This document shows, one piece after another, positions 41,000-49,833 of a stretch of DNA of 64,000 bases. Positions within the stretch are counted from its first letter, which is position 1. Each line of letters starts with the position of its first letter. The notes beneath the pieces were generated by a model. The model was given only the letters and a program-made list of their open reading frames with translations, did no database searches and was not told the DNA's origin. Position numbers and translations under genes: made by a program. This DNA is from a bacterium. GTDB taxonomy: Bacteria; UBA8248. Where the stretch lies: contig JAJEJD010000015.1 of assembly GCA_022828125.1 (NCBI GenBank), forward strand, positions 1 to 64,000. The letters are read 5' to 3'.

Positions 41000-42001
41000 A
41001 TGAGACACGGCATTTCATTCAGACCGCCCGATACGGATTCGTTCGCCCGCTGGTGCAGGTGCGCGGAAGAACTCGGCTTCGATGCGGTATTCATCCCCGA
41101 TACCCAGTCTCTTTACCGGGAGGTCTACGTCTCGTGCGCGATATGCGCGATGGAGACGAGCGAGATCATCTTCGGCCCGTGCGTCACGAACCCCGTCACG
41201 CGCCACCCGGCGGTGGCGGCGAGCGCCATCGGCACCATCAGCGAACTCTCCGGCGGGCGCGCCTTCTGGGGGATCGCCACGGGCGACAGCGCGGTGCTGA
41301 ACCTGGGTCTCAGGCCCGCGAAGCTCGCCGAGATGCGCGAGTACATCCTCGCCGTGCGGGGGATGCTCGAAGAAGGGAGCGCGCAGTTCAAAGGGAACGA
41401 CGCCCGGCTGAGCTGGCATAAATCCCACGTGCCCATACACATCGCCGCCGAAGGCCCGAAAACGCTGCGCCTCGCGGGCGAGGTGGCCGACGGCGTCATC
41501 ATCGGAACCGGCCTCATCCCCGAAGTCATTGCCGACACGCTCTCCTTCATCGACGAGGGCGCCAGGAAATCAGGCCGCAGGGTGGAAGACCTCGACCTCT
41601 GGTGGCTGGTGGACGCCCACGTGGACCCAGACGGCGAGCGCGCCCGCGAGGACATCCGCACCGCCCTCGCCGCGAGCGCGCACCACTCGTTCGCCTTCAC
41701 GATGGAGAACAAGCGAATCCCCAAAGAACTCGAATCCGGCATCCGCGCGCTGAGAGACGGATACCAGACCTCGGAGCACGGCTTCATGGATAAATCCAAC
41801 AATGCGGCGCTCGTCGATGAGTTCGGTCTCAGGGATTACCTGGCTGATCGATTCGCCATCGTCGGCACACCCGAAGAATGCCAAAAGCGACTCGAAGACC
41901 TCGAAAACCTGGGCGTCAGGGGACTTCGCATCAACAACAACCTGCCCGACAGGACGGTCTTCATGAACGCCTGGGCGAAGGAGGTGCGGGGGATTGCTTA
42001 G
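41000..42001 (+). CDS. LLM-class F420-type oxidoreductase, paralog 2
   Basis: Tandem paralog of the preceding gene, 333 aa, sharing PDTQSLYRE, TRHPAVAASAIGT, GIATGDSAVLNLGLRP and HIAAEGPKTLRLAGEVADGV. The ATG at 41000 has AAAGGA about 10 bases upstream; the gap from paralog 1 is 17 bases. Two diverged copies side by side suggest either two related substrates or a heterodimer, as in bacterial luciferase. Confidence 0.9.
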   Translation: MRHGISFRPPDTDSFARWCRCAEELGFDAVFIPDTQSLYREVYVSCAICAMETSEIIFGPCVTNPVTRHPAVAASAIGTISELSGGRAFWGIATGDSAVLNLGLRPAKLAEMREYILAVRGMLEEGSAQFKGNDARLSWHKSHVPIHIAAEGPKTLRLAGEVADGVIIGTGLIPEVIADTLSFIDEGARKSGRRVEDLDLWWLVDAHVDPDGERAREDIRTALAASAHHSFAFTMENKRIPKELESGIRALRDGYQTSEHGFMDKSNNAALVDEFGLRDYLADRFAIVGTPEECQKRLEDLENLGVRGLRINNNLPDRTVFMNAWAKEVRGIA

Positions 42002-42147
42002 ACTCCCCGCGAGTGAAGCACCTGATTCCCCGCGGTCAGATGAAAACAGGGAATTCCCCTCAGGCAGCACCTTCGGTTAGAATGGTTGCAAATTATCGAA
42101 AAAGATGGTTTCGACCTCCCCGGAGGAGCACTCAAAGGAGGGTGGAC

Positions 42148-42702
42148 ATGAGCGAAATGACGAAGGAAAAAGAGAAGATACTCGTGTACGAACCCGTGGC
42201 GGAGGCTCCGGGCGCGAGCGCCGTCATGGCCGCGCGGCCCGAGAGCTTAAACGGCAAGAGCGTGGGTCTCATCAACAACACGAAGGATTTCACGGATGAG
42301 ATTTTCGACGTGATGGGCGCCGCGCTTGAAGAGCAATTCCCCGGCGTGCGCGTCGTGCGCTACCGGAAGGAATCCGTGAGCGGCGCATCGCCCGCCCTGA
42401 TGGAGCAGGTGGAAGGAGAGTGCGACGCCGTTGTTTCCGCACTCGGCGACTGAGGCTCGTGCACGTCGTGGAGTATCCACGACAGCGTCGCTTTAGAGAA
42501 ACGAGGGCTGGCCACGGTCACGGTCGTCACCGACGCCTTCGAGGCCTACGCGAAGCAACTCACCAAGCTGCACAAGATGAGCGAGCTTCCCCTCGTCACG
42601 CTGCCCCACCCCATTGCGGGCAGAAAGCGCGAGGAGGTGGACGAGATGTCGGCGAAAGCGAGCGCGCATCTGGCGTCCGCCCTCACGCAGGCGAGCGCTT
42701 GA
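42148..42702 (+). CDS. UGSC-motif selenoprotein with in-frame UGA (Sec102)
   Basis: Protein of 184 aa, if TGA 42451-42453 is read as selenocysteine. The frame before it ends VVSALGD and continues as GSCTSWSIHDSVALEKRGL, giving the signature U-G-S-C known from the UGSC selenoprotein family of marine metagenomes. Sec and Cys three residues apart form a redox pair like CxxC. The downstream part is protein-like to TGA 42700. Start ATG 42148 has a strong AAAGGAGGG. It follows the two LLM genes by 146 bases and precedes its partner gene by 7. Confidence 0.9.
42465..42483 (+). promoter_or_regulatory. SECIS-like recoding hairpin in the UGSC gene
   Basis: GTCGTGGA-GTA-TCCACGAC is a perfect 8-bp stem with a GTA loop at 42473-42475, starting 11 bases after the UGA. 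Stem start, stem length and loop size nearly match the hairpin found after the UGA of the osmC gene. Confidence 0.78.
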
Positions 42703-42709
42703 TATCGGC

Positions 42710-43810
42710 ATGGACGCGCCAGAGCCCGCCCGCCAGATAGCGCTCGATGAGGACGCGGGCGCGATATACGAGCACTTCTACGAGGAGGGCTGGACGGACG
42801 GGCTACCCGTCATCCCGCCGACCGAGGAGCGCGTCGCGGAAACCCTGCGCTTCACGGACTATGCGCCCCAAGACGTCATCGCCAACGTCCCGCCCAGAAA
42901 CGCCCCGGCCACGGTGGAGGTCATCGCCATCAACGCCGTGATGGCGGGCTGCAAGCCGGAATATCTGCCCGTTTTAATCGCCGCCGTGGGGGCCATGACG
43001 GAGCCGGCCTACAACCTCTACGGCCGTCAGACGACCACGCATCCGGGCGCGCACCTGATGATCGTCCACGGGCCGGTACGGAACGAACTGGAAGTCAACT
43101 GCCGCCAGAACGTCTTCGGCCAGGGCTGGCGCGCCAACGCGACGCTCGGCCGCGCGGTGCGGCTCCTGATGATGAACGCAGGCGGCGGCATCCCGGGGGT
43201 TACGGACATGGCCACCCACGGGCATCCGGGCAAATACGCCTACACCATCGGCGAGGACGAGGAGGGCAGCCCCTGGCCCGCTTTTCATGTGGATAGAGGC
43301 TTCTTGCCAGATACTTCCGCCGTCACCATGCTCTGCGCCGAGTCGCCCCACAACGTGAACGACCTGGTGAGCAAGACGGCCCACAAATACCTGGGCACGG
43401 CGGTGTCCGCCATGAGCCACCTGGGCGCGAACGGCGTATACCGGAGCGGGCTTCCGAGCGAGCAGATGCTGGTGCTGACCGCGGAAGCCGCCACCTGGCT
43501 TTCGAATCAGGGGTGGACGAAGGCCGACGTGTCCCAGTTCATCTTCGAGAACGCGCGCCAGCCGATTCGCCTGATGCGAGACCGCGGCGGCTTCGACATG
43601 ACGCCGCTCGCCCCTTTCGTGAATCTCGAAGAAGACGAGGACATGGCCCCCATCGTCCCTCGGCCCGAAGACATCCTCATCGTGGTCGCCGGCGGCCACG
43701 GCCGCCACATGCAGGCCGTCCTCACGGCGAGCTACAACCTGAGCGTGACCAAGGCGATCACGCGAAAAGACGGAACGCCGATGGGGTCGGTAAGGGAATT
43801 TGTGGAGTGA
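42710..43810 (+). CDS. Unknown protein partnered with the UGSC selenoprotein
   Basis: Soluble 366-aa protein of unknown function. The N-terminal EHFYEEGWTDGLPVIPPTEERV, then NVPPRNAPATVEVIAINAVMAGCKPEYLPVLIAAV, GHPGKYAYTIGEDEEGSPWPAFHV and a C-terminal ILIVVAGGHGRHMQAVLTASYN are distinctive. I recall this kind of protein next to, or fused with, UGSC domains, but not with an assigned activity. The ATG at 42710 is 7 bases after the UGSC stop, so the two are surely co-translated. Conserved Cys in MAGCKPE and NCRQNVFG could react with the Sec protein. Confidence 0.8.
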   Translation: MDAPEPARQIALDEDAGAIYEHFYEEGWTDGLPVIPPTEERVAETLRFTDYAPQDVIANVPPRNAPATVEVIAINAVMAGCKPEYLPVLIAAVGAMTEPAYNLYGRQTTTHPGAHLMIVHGPVRNELEVNCRQNVFGQGWRANATLGRAVRLLMMNAGGGIPGVTDMATHGHPGKYAYTIGEDEEGSPWPAFHVDRGFLPDTSAVTMLCAESPHNVNDLVSKTAHKYLGTAVSAMSHLGANGVYRSGLPSEQMLVLTAEAATWLSNQGWTKADVSQFIFENARQPIRLMRDRGGFDMTPLAPFVNLEEDEDMAPIVPRPEDILIVVAGGHGRHMQAVLTASYNLSVTKAITRKDGTPMGSVREFVE

Positions 43811-43827
43811 GGGGATAAGCCTCCGAT

Positions 43828-44319
43828 TTACTCAATCGGAAGCGTGTGCGTCTGGATGACTTCTACATCGAAGTATCGCTCCATTTGTTTGATGCCTTGA
43901 TCGTCAGAATAAATCGTATTTTCGTTTTCAGCGAGAGCTACGGCAAGGATTTGCCTGTCGTATTTCAGTTGCGCCTTGGTGAACGGAGACTGGGATTCGA
44001 ATACTCGGTTCTCATGGATTTTCTGTGTGACATGGACGAGTGTTTTGACAGCATCTACATCAAAACCCGCAATATGAAAGTGGCGGGACTGCTGCAACAT
44101 GAATATCCATTCGTCTATTTTTCCTTTCGCAATCACCAACACTTCGGCCAAAGCGGGAGTGGGTATGACGATTGTTTGAGATTTGGATTCGATTTCCCGG
44201 ATAAGACGATAAATCCGCTGGCTGACGTTGGTGAGCGGCTCTCCGGTGGCGGGATCATTGGGAGGCTTGGCGTTCGGTTGCACTAAAAACATTAGAGTCG
44301 TTGAATCGAATACCGGCAT
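43828..44319 (-). CDS. PIN-domain ribonuclease toxin-like protein
   Basis: Protein of 163 aa with PIN-fold acidic residues: MPVFDSTTLMFLVQ at the N-terminus, IPTPALAEVLVIA in the middle and KYDRQILAVALAEN with IYSDDQGIKQM at the end. The family (VapC-like) cuts RNA. The ATG overlaps the stop of the upstream small gene (TAATG). Base composition is clearly more AT-rich than its neighbours, a sign of transfer. A portal gene lies just upstream. Confidence 0.82.
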   Translation of the reverse strand: MPVFDSTTLMFLVQPNAKPPNDPATGEPLTNVSQRIYRLIREIESKSQTIVIPTPALAEVLVIAKGKIDEWIFMLQQSRHFHIAGFDVDAVKTLVHVTQKIHENRVFESQSPFTKAQLKYDRQILAVALAENENTIYSDDQGIKQMERYFDVEVIQTHTLPIE

Positions 44320-44537
44320 TACTTGTCGATCTCGACGCCTCGTTCCCTCATGAGTTCGGCATACGGGTCATCGACGCCATCGAACAACCCCAGCCCTCTC
44401 ATTTTATTGACAACCGAACCGAGCGATTCCTCGGCGAGTTCACGCTCGCCACTCATATTCCCATTCCCTTGAATATCGCCACCGCTCTCAGCGTCAAATT
44501 CAAGATTCGTTTTCTCTTTCTGGTTGTTGTCGTCCAT
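44319..44537 (-). CDS. Putative antitoxin of the PIN pair
   Basis: Acidic 72-aa protein (MDDNNQKEKTNLEFDAESGG, then NKMRGLGLFDGVDDPYAELM) from ATG 44537 with GGGAGAAGG upstream. Size, charge and the one-base overlap with the PIN gene fit an antitoxin, though no DNA-binding motif is visible. Confidence 0.6.
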   Translation of the reverse strand: MDDNNQKEKTNLEFDAESGGDIQGNGNMSGERELAEESLGSVVNKMRGLGLFDGVDDPYAELMRERGVEIDK

Positions 44538-44641
44538 CGCCTTCTCTCCCTGCCTTGATTATCTCCGAAAACGGGTACATCAGACAAGTGAGAGATTTTG
44601 TCACTGAAACCAAATGAGTGCCCCTCAGAAAAAATCCCCCC

Positions 44642-45997
44642 CTACCCCTCCAGGTTCATGCCGAACTGGCCCGCGAGGTGGGTGATGAGCTTGCCGGCGG
44701 CGTCATCGCTCATCCAGCCGCGCGAGGTCGCCGTTTCGAGCGCCGTGCTGACGCGCAGAAGCGCCTCGGACATCTTATCCGTATCGCGCACGGAGATATC
44801 CGGCAGAACAGGCGAGACGCCCGGGCGCAGCGCTTCCTCGGGCAGCGCGCCTGCGCGGCGGGCTTCTTCGAGCTGCTTGTCGGCCATGGCTTGCAGGATA
44901 TGGCGCACGGTGCGCTGGCGGCGCGTCATCTTCTTGAGCGTCGGCTGATCCATCGACTCGGCCGACGCGCGGTTCACGTCCTCTCCCTGGGCGAACCAGT
45001 GGGAGGGAACCCCCACGCCGCCGAGCAACAGGCCCCGCATCATCCTGGCGATACCCTGCGCGCCGGACTCGCCGCCTTTCAGGTCGGGCGAGACGGCCTG
45101 CCACTCCTCTTTCTCGTTGTGCACGCGCACGCTCGAGGGCTTGGGCGCGACGCCGTTCTCGGCAAGCCACTCGGCTATCTTCTCGGGGCCTGCGCCCTTG
45201 AGCGTCACGTCGTAGATGAAGCTGTTCTGCAGGCGCGCGCGTTCGACGGCATCGAAGATGAAGCGCTCATAGGTGTCTATCCAGTCGATGGCGGCGAGCA
45301 GGTCCGAAGCGCCCCGCGCGGCGTCGCTCGCCTTGTTGATCTGGAACAGGAACGCCTCCCCGTCCGTGAAGCGCTCGCGCTCCCGCCGGGCGGAGGCGCT
45401 CAGATAGCCGCGCGGGTCGCCGCCAAGGACCGTCTTGACCCGCTTGCCCTTGCGCGCCGCGCCGCCCGGCTCCCGGGCGCGCAGGACGACCCCTATCGGC
45501 AGGGCGCAGTTGTCCGGGTCTGTCACCACCTCCTCTATCAGGCGCGGGCTGACGTAGCCCAGGCGGACGCGCCCCTCGAAGCGCGAGACGGCGACGGGCA
45601 GTAAGAGTTCGCCGAAGATGCCGAGTTCGGAGACCAGCCGCTCGAAGCGGATGTCCATCTGGTTCACGGGGTCGGCCCAAAAGGCCCTGACTGCCTGCAG
45701 GGCGCGCTCATCCTCGGAATGCCAGCTCACTCCCTCGCCCACGACGTGATCCGTCACGATCTCGATGAGGCGCTGGCCCATGAGGTTCGTGAGCCATAAT
45801 TCATACGCAAGCGCCTGCATGCGCGCGTGGGTGTAGGGCGAAACACCGCTCCGCCCCTCGCCGAGGGGCCGCCAGATCCGCTCGTCCGGATCAACCGCCG
45901 CGCTCGTTCGCCTGGTACGCTGCGCGGCCTCCCCTTTTCTCTTGAATCCCGACTTCCGCCCGGGAGCCTTCACCCTCTTCACGCTCTCCATCTTCAT
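44642..45997 (-). CDS. Phage portal protein
   Basis: Portal of 451 aa, forming the DNA gateway at one capsid vertex. Typical segments are NLMGQRLIEIVTDHVVGEGVSWHS, ELGIFGELLLPV, INKASDAARGASDLLAAIDWIDTYERFIFDAVERARLQNSF and GVGVPSHWFAQGEDVNRASAESMDQPTLKKMTRRQ. The ATG at 45997 overlaps the terminase nuclease stop (ATGA). Normally protease and capsid genes follow directly; here they lie 9.5 kb further left. Confidence 0.88.
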   Translation of the reverse strand: MKMESVKRVKAPGRKSGFKRKGEAAQRTRRTSAAVDPDERIWRPLGEGRSGVSPYTHARMQALAYELWLTNLMGQRLIEIVTDHVVGEGVSWHSEDERALQAVRAFWADPVNQMDIRFERLVSELGIFGELLLPVAVSRFEGRVRLGYVSPRLIEEVVTDPDNCALPIGVVLRAREPGGAARKGKRVKTVLGGDPRGYLSASARRERERFTDGEAFLFQINKASDAARGASDLLAAIDWIDTYERFIFDAVERARLQNSFIYDVTLKGAGPEKIAEWLAENGVAPKPSSVRVHNEKEEWQAVSPDLKGGESGAQGIARMMRGLLLGGVGVPSHWFAQGEDVNRASAESMDQPTLKKMTRRQRTVRHILQAMADKQLEEARRAGALPEEALRPGVSPVLPDISVRDTDKMSEALLRVSTALETATSRGWMSDDAAGKLITHLAGQFGMNLEG

Positions 45998-46647
45998 CTC
46001 CTCTTGAGCATCCGGTGCTCGAAAACCTGCGGCGTCACCGTTCCCCCGGCGATGGGGGCCAGCACGCCCTCGCTCTGCGCCAGGGATTCGGCCAGCCGCG
46101 CATAGGCGCAGGCGAAGCCGAAGTGATTCTCGTTCCGCTCATACGCCAGCACCGTCTCACCGGAGGAGCGGATGCGCGGTTTTTTCCTCAAATTCATCAG
46201 GTGACGCTCCACCTCGGCGAGGAGCGCCTCATCCCCTGTGTCCCTGGGACTCGGCAGCAGGACCCGCCCGGCCCCCTCGTGAAACTCCTCGACCAGGTGA
46301 TCCAGAAGGTCCTCGCGGTTCATCCGCACGTGGCGGCGCTCGACGCCCAGAAACGAGACGTCCCTGGCCTGCATCTCCCCTTCGGTGTGCCGCCAGATGA
46401 AGCCGCCGTCGGGGTTCAGGTCGTACACCGCGCGCGCCGCCTGGGTGTGGGGTCCGCCGTCTATGACGAACGCCTCCACACCCAGGCCGGAGAACACGGC
46501 GCGGCACCGCTCGACGAGCCGCTCGATGGGAGGCGCCTCGAAATAAATCCACCGGGCGGGCCGGCCCTCCTCATGGTAGCGCTCGCGCACCGCGAGGGCG
46601 CAAGCGTCGCCCGTATCGATTCCGCCGAAGCGGTGGGGCGCGCTCAT
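45994..46647 (-). CDS. Terminase large subunit, separate nuclease domain
   Basis: Protein of 217 aa resembling the C-terminal RNase H-like nuclease of GpA-type terminases. The metal-binding acids fit FGGIDTGDACAL, EAFVIDGGPHTQ and the end motif NENHFGFACAYARLAE. It begins at ATG 46647, overlapping the stop of the ATPase gene (ATGA). In most phages these two domains are one protein. Confidence 0.8.
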   Translation of the reverse strand: MSAPHRFGGIDTGDACALAVRERYHEEGRPARWIYFEAPPIERLVERCRAVFSGLGVEAFVIDGGPHTQAARAVYDLNPDGGFIWRHTEGEMQARDVSFLGVERRHVRMNREDLLDHLVEEFHEGAGRVLLPSPRDTGDEALLAEVERHLMNLRKKPRIRSSGETVLAYERNENHFGFACAYARLAESLAQSEGVLAPIAGGTVTPQVFEHRMLKRR

Positions 46648-47702
46648 GCGGGCGCCTCCGCCAGGCGGTACGGCGCGGCGTCCCGCAGACTTCTAAGCAG
46701 TTCAAGCGAAATCGGCTGGGTGTCGCCCGCATCGGGGATGGCGAGGGCCGAGCAGCGAAAGCGCGCCTTTTCACTCGGAAGACGGGCGGCGGCCCATTTC
46801 GCGGCGATCCGGTCCAGGCGTATTGCGCCGACCGAGAGCTGGGAGAGGCGATAGCTCCTGTGCCGCCGGTTCGCCCGCGCGGCCACCCACCGTCCCGCTC
46901 CTCCCTTGAGCGCGCCGCCGCACTCCGGACAAGCGAGCGCGCACGCACGCAGGATGCCGGGCCAGTACTCCTCCGGAACGCTCTCCGTGCGGCACGTCGG
47001 GCATCTCACATGCCAGCGCCTCCGATCCCCCGCCTCGTACATGGCGTGAATGCCGGCACCCGGGGTTCTGCCGACGGCCAGGTTGAGCGTCAGAGCGAGG
47101 GGCGAGGCGTCGATGCGGTCGTTCGACCATTTGAGGTTGTCCGGCGGAAGATCGTCCACCTCGTCGCGAACGAGCACGTCGAGCGGGATGGATATGGCGT
47201 TGCCGATGTCTTTGAGGCCCAGGACGTAGAGAAAACGCGAGCCCCCGCGTCCGGGGAATTCCTTCAGGCCCTTGGGGGATGCGCCCTTGTATCTGCCCTC
47301 GCGCATGATCGAAGCGATGTTCTCGCGCCTGAGCGCGGGGCGCACGCGCGTCTGATCGAAACGATCCGCGAAATCCTGATCCGGCAGAAAATAGCCCACG
47401 TTCAGGCGGTGAACGATGACGCAGTAGAGCGCGAAACCGATGGCGAGGGTGGTCAAGCCCACCTGCGCGCCCTTCAGGACGCTGATGGTCCGATCGGGCA
47501 TGCGGCAATTTATAATCTCATCCAGCGCGGCGACGATTTCCAGAAGCGCCTCTCTGCCCTCGAAGGTGAACGCGCCGGTGTCGGTCGACATCTCGCCGGT
47601 CAGGAACCGGGCCAGCCCGCGCGCCTCGCCCGGAAAGCGCGACGCACCGCCCGCCGCGAGGGCCATGCCGGGCGTATGGATGATTTTCAGGGATTTGCGC
47701 AA
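46644..47702 (-). CDS. Terminase large subunit, separate ATPase domain
   Basis: DNA-packaging motor ATPase of 352 aa, GpA-like. A Walker A-like VLKGAQVGLTTLAI lies at about residue 75, and Walker B is LDVLVRDEVDDLP. The zinc-type cysteines CPTCRTE and ACPECGG follow, as in GpA proteins. The frame ends before the nuclease, which is the next gene. Start TTG 47702 has GGAGG 10 bases upstream. The shared 22-base operator-like sequence lies 82 bases further upstream. Confidence 0.85.
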   Translation of the reverse strand: MRKSLKIIHTPGMALAAGGASRFPGEARGLARFLTGEMSTDTGAFTFEGREALLEIVAALDEIINCRMPDRTISVLKGAQVGLTTLAIGFALYCVIVHRLNVGYFLPDQDFADRFDQTRVRPALRRENIASIMREGRYKGASPKGLKEFPGRGGSRFLYVLGLKDIGNAISIPLDVLVRDEVDDLPPDNLKWSNDRIDASPLALTLNLAVGRTPGAGIHAMYEAGDRRRWHVRCPTCRTESVPEEYWPGILRACALACPECGGALKGGAGRWVAARANRRHRSYRLSQLSVGAIRLDRIAAKWAAARLPSEKARFRCSALAIPDAGDTQPISLELLRSLRDAAPYRLAEAPA

Positions 47703-47783
47703 AGCCGGGATTCCTCCAGTCCAGGGATGCCGCGCGCATCCTCACGGGAGAGGAATATAGGGGATGGGGGCAATGAGCCCTGA

Positions 47784-47805
47784 CGCGCAAATGCGGGGAA
47801 ATGCG
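47784..47805. promoter_or_regulatory. Shared operator-like sequence, terminase-side copy
   Basis: Identical over 22 bases to 35191-35212. The core AAATGCGGGGAAATGCG is at 47789-47805. It lies about 80-100 bases upstream of the terminase start, a distance and orientation like those of the capsid-side copy. Confidence 0.65.
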
Positions 47806-48280
47806 CGGTCAGGCTTTCATCGCGCAACTTCGCTGCAGCGTGCATCCGGGGCCATTGAGATCAAACCGCCAGGTCATTTCCCGTCCCCCTGAATGTTGAT
47901 CGCGCCCCCGACTTCCTGTAAATCCCTCCTTGAAACGATGTCGAATGAAGGCAGGTGATTCGCCAGGCTCCTCAGGAAAATGGCGAACACTACACAGGCG
48001 GTGCTCGTGATGCTATAGTAAGGCTTACACTCATCCAACGCCCAGGAATGTTCTGGAGACGGTTTCGGGGGTTTCCCCCGCGAGGAATCCCTATTTTCCT
48101 TGACTGAACGGCCGGCTTCGACGCCCATCGGGGCGCGAAACCATCTCAAGGAGATTTGTGTATGCGTCGAATGACGGCAGGTACCGGGGCTGAAGAAGCC
48201 GGAAAAATACCCGCCGCCTGAACCCTGAACGACAATATTTTTCGGATTATTGTTTCAATTTCCAAAGGAGGTTCAAAAAG
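47806..48280. other. Gap between terminase and ammonium transporter
   Basis: About 475 bases with no convincing gene. A 91-codon minus-strand frame at 47874-48149 has no ribosome site and low-information sequence. The last bases hold AAAGGAGG, the ribosome site of the transporter. No glnK gene is present. Confidence 0.5.
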
Positions 48281-49564
<1,284 letters not shown>

Positions 49565-49578
49565 GCCGCAACGAAAAA

Positions 49579-49603
49579 GACCCCGGGGCGCGTCCCCGGG
49601 GTC
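49579..49603. terminator. GC-rich hairpin after amt
   Basis: GACCCCGGGG and CCCCGGGGTC form a 10-bp stem with a 5-base loop, 15 bases after the amt stop. The following T tract is poor, so it may stall transcription without being a classic intrinsic terminator. Confidence 0.55.
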
Positions 49604-49833
49604 GGGCATTATTCCGGCGAAAGCCGGAATGACGATCCAAACCAAATCGGACAGGTCGCGACCTGTCCCTACAGACGAACGCAACCATTCTCACGTAGGG
49701 GCGGACCTGTGTGTCCGCCCGCTTTTCGTTTCAGGAATCAGGGCGGACACACAGGTCCGCCCCTACGGTAAAACCCCGACCTAAACGCAAGAGCTTTTCC
49801 AACAACCCCGATTCGGTATGAAGCGGGATAACC
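49604..49833. repeat. Repeat gap with a 27-bp perfect inverted repeat
   Basis: Contains ATTCCGGCGAAAGCCGGAAT, then a perfect inverted repeat of 27 bases (49694-49720 and 49741-49767, around GTAGGGGCGGACCTGTGTG), and a TCCAACAACCCC end near 49798-49810. No gene is visible. Confidence 0.8.

Noticed and set aside
42451-42453. Reading the UGSC gene as a pseudogene broken by TGA
   Set aside because: The frame resumes at once with a known U-G-S-C signature, a correctly placed hairpin follows, and the partner gene start is set by the downstream stop.
47874-48149. 91-codon minus-strand open frame between terminase and amt
   Set aside because: No ribosome site, no recognisable motif, and composition unlike the neighbouring genes; more likely non-coding.
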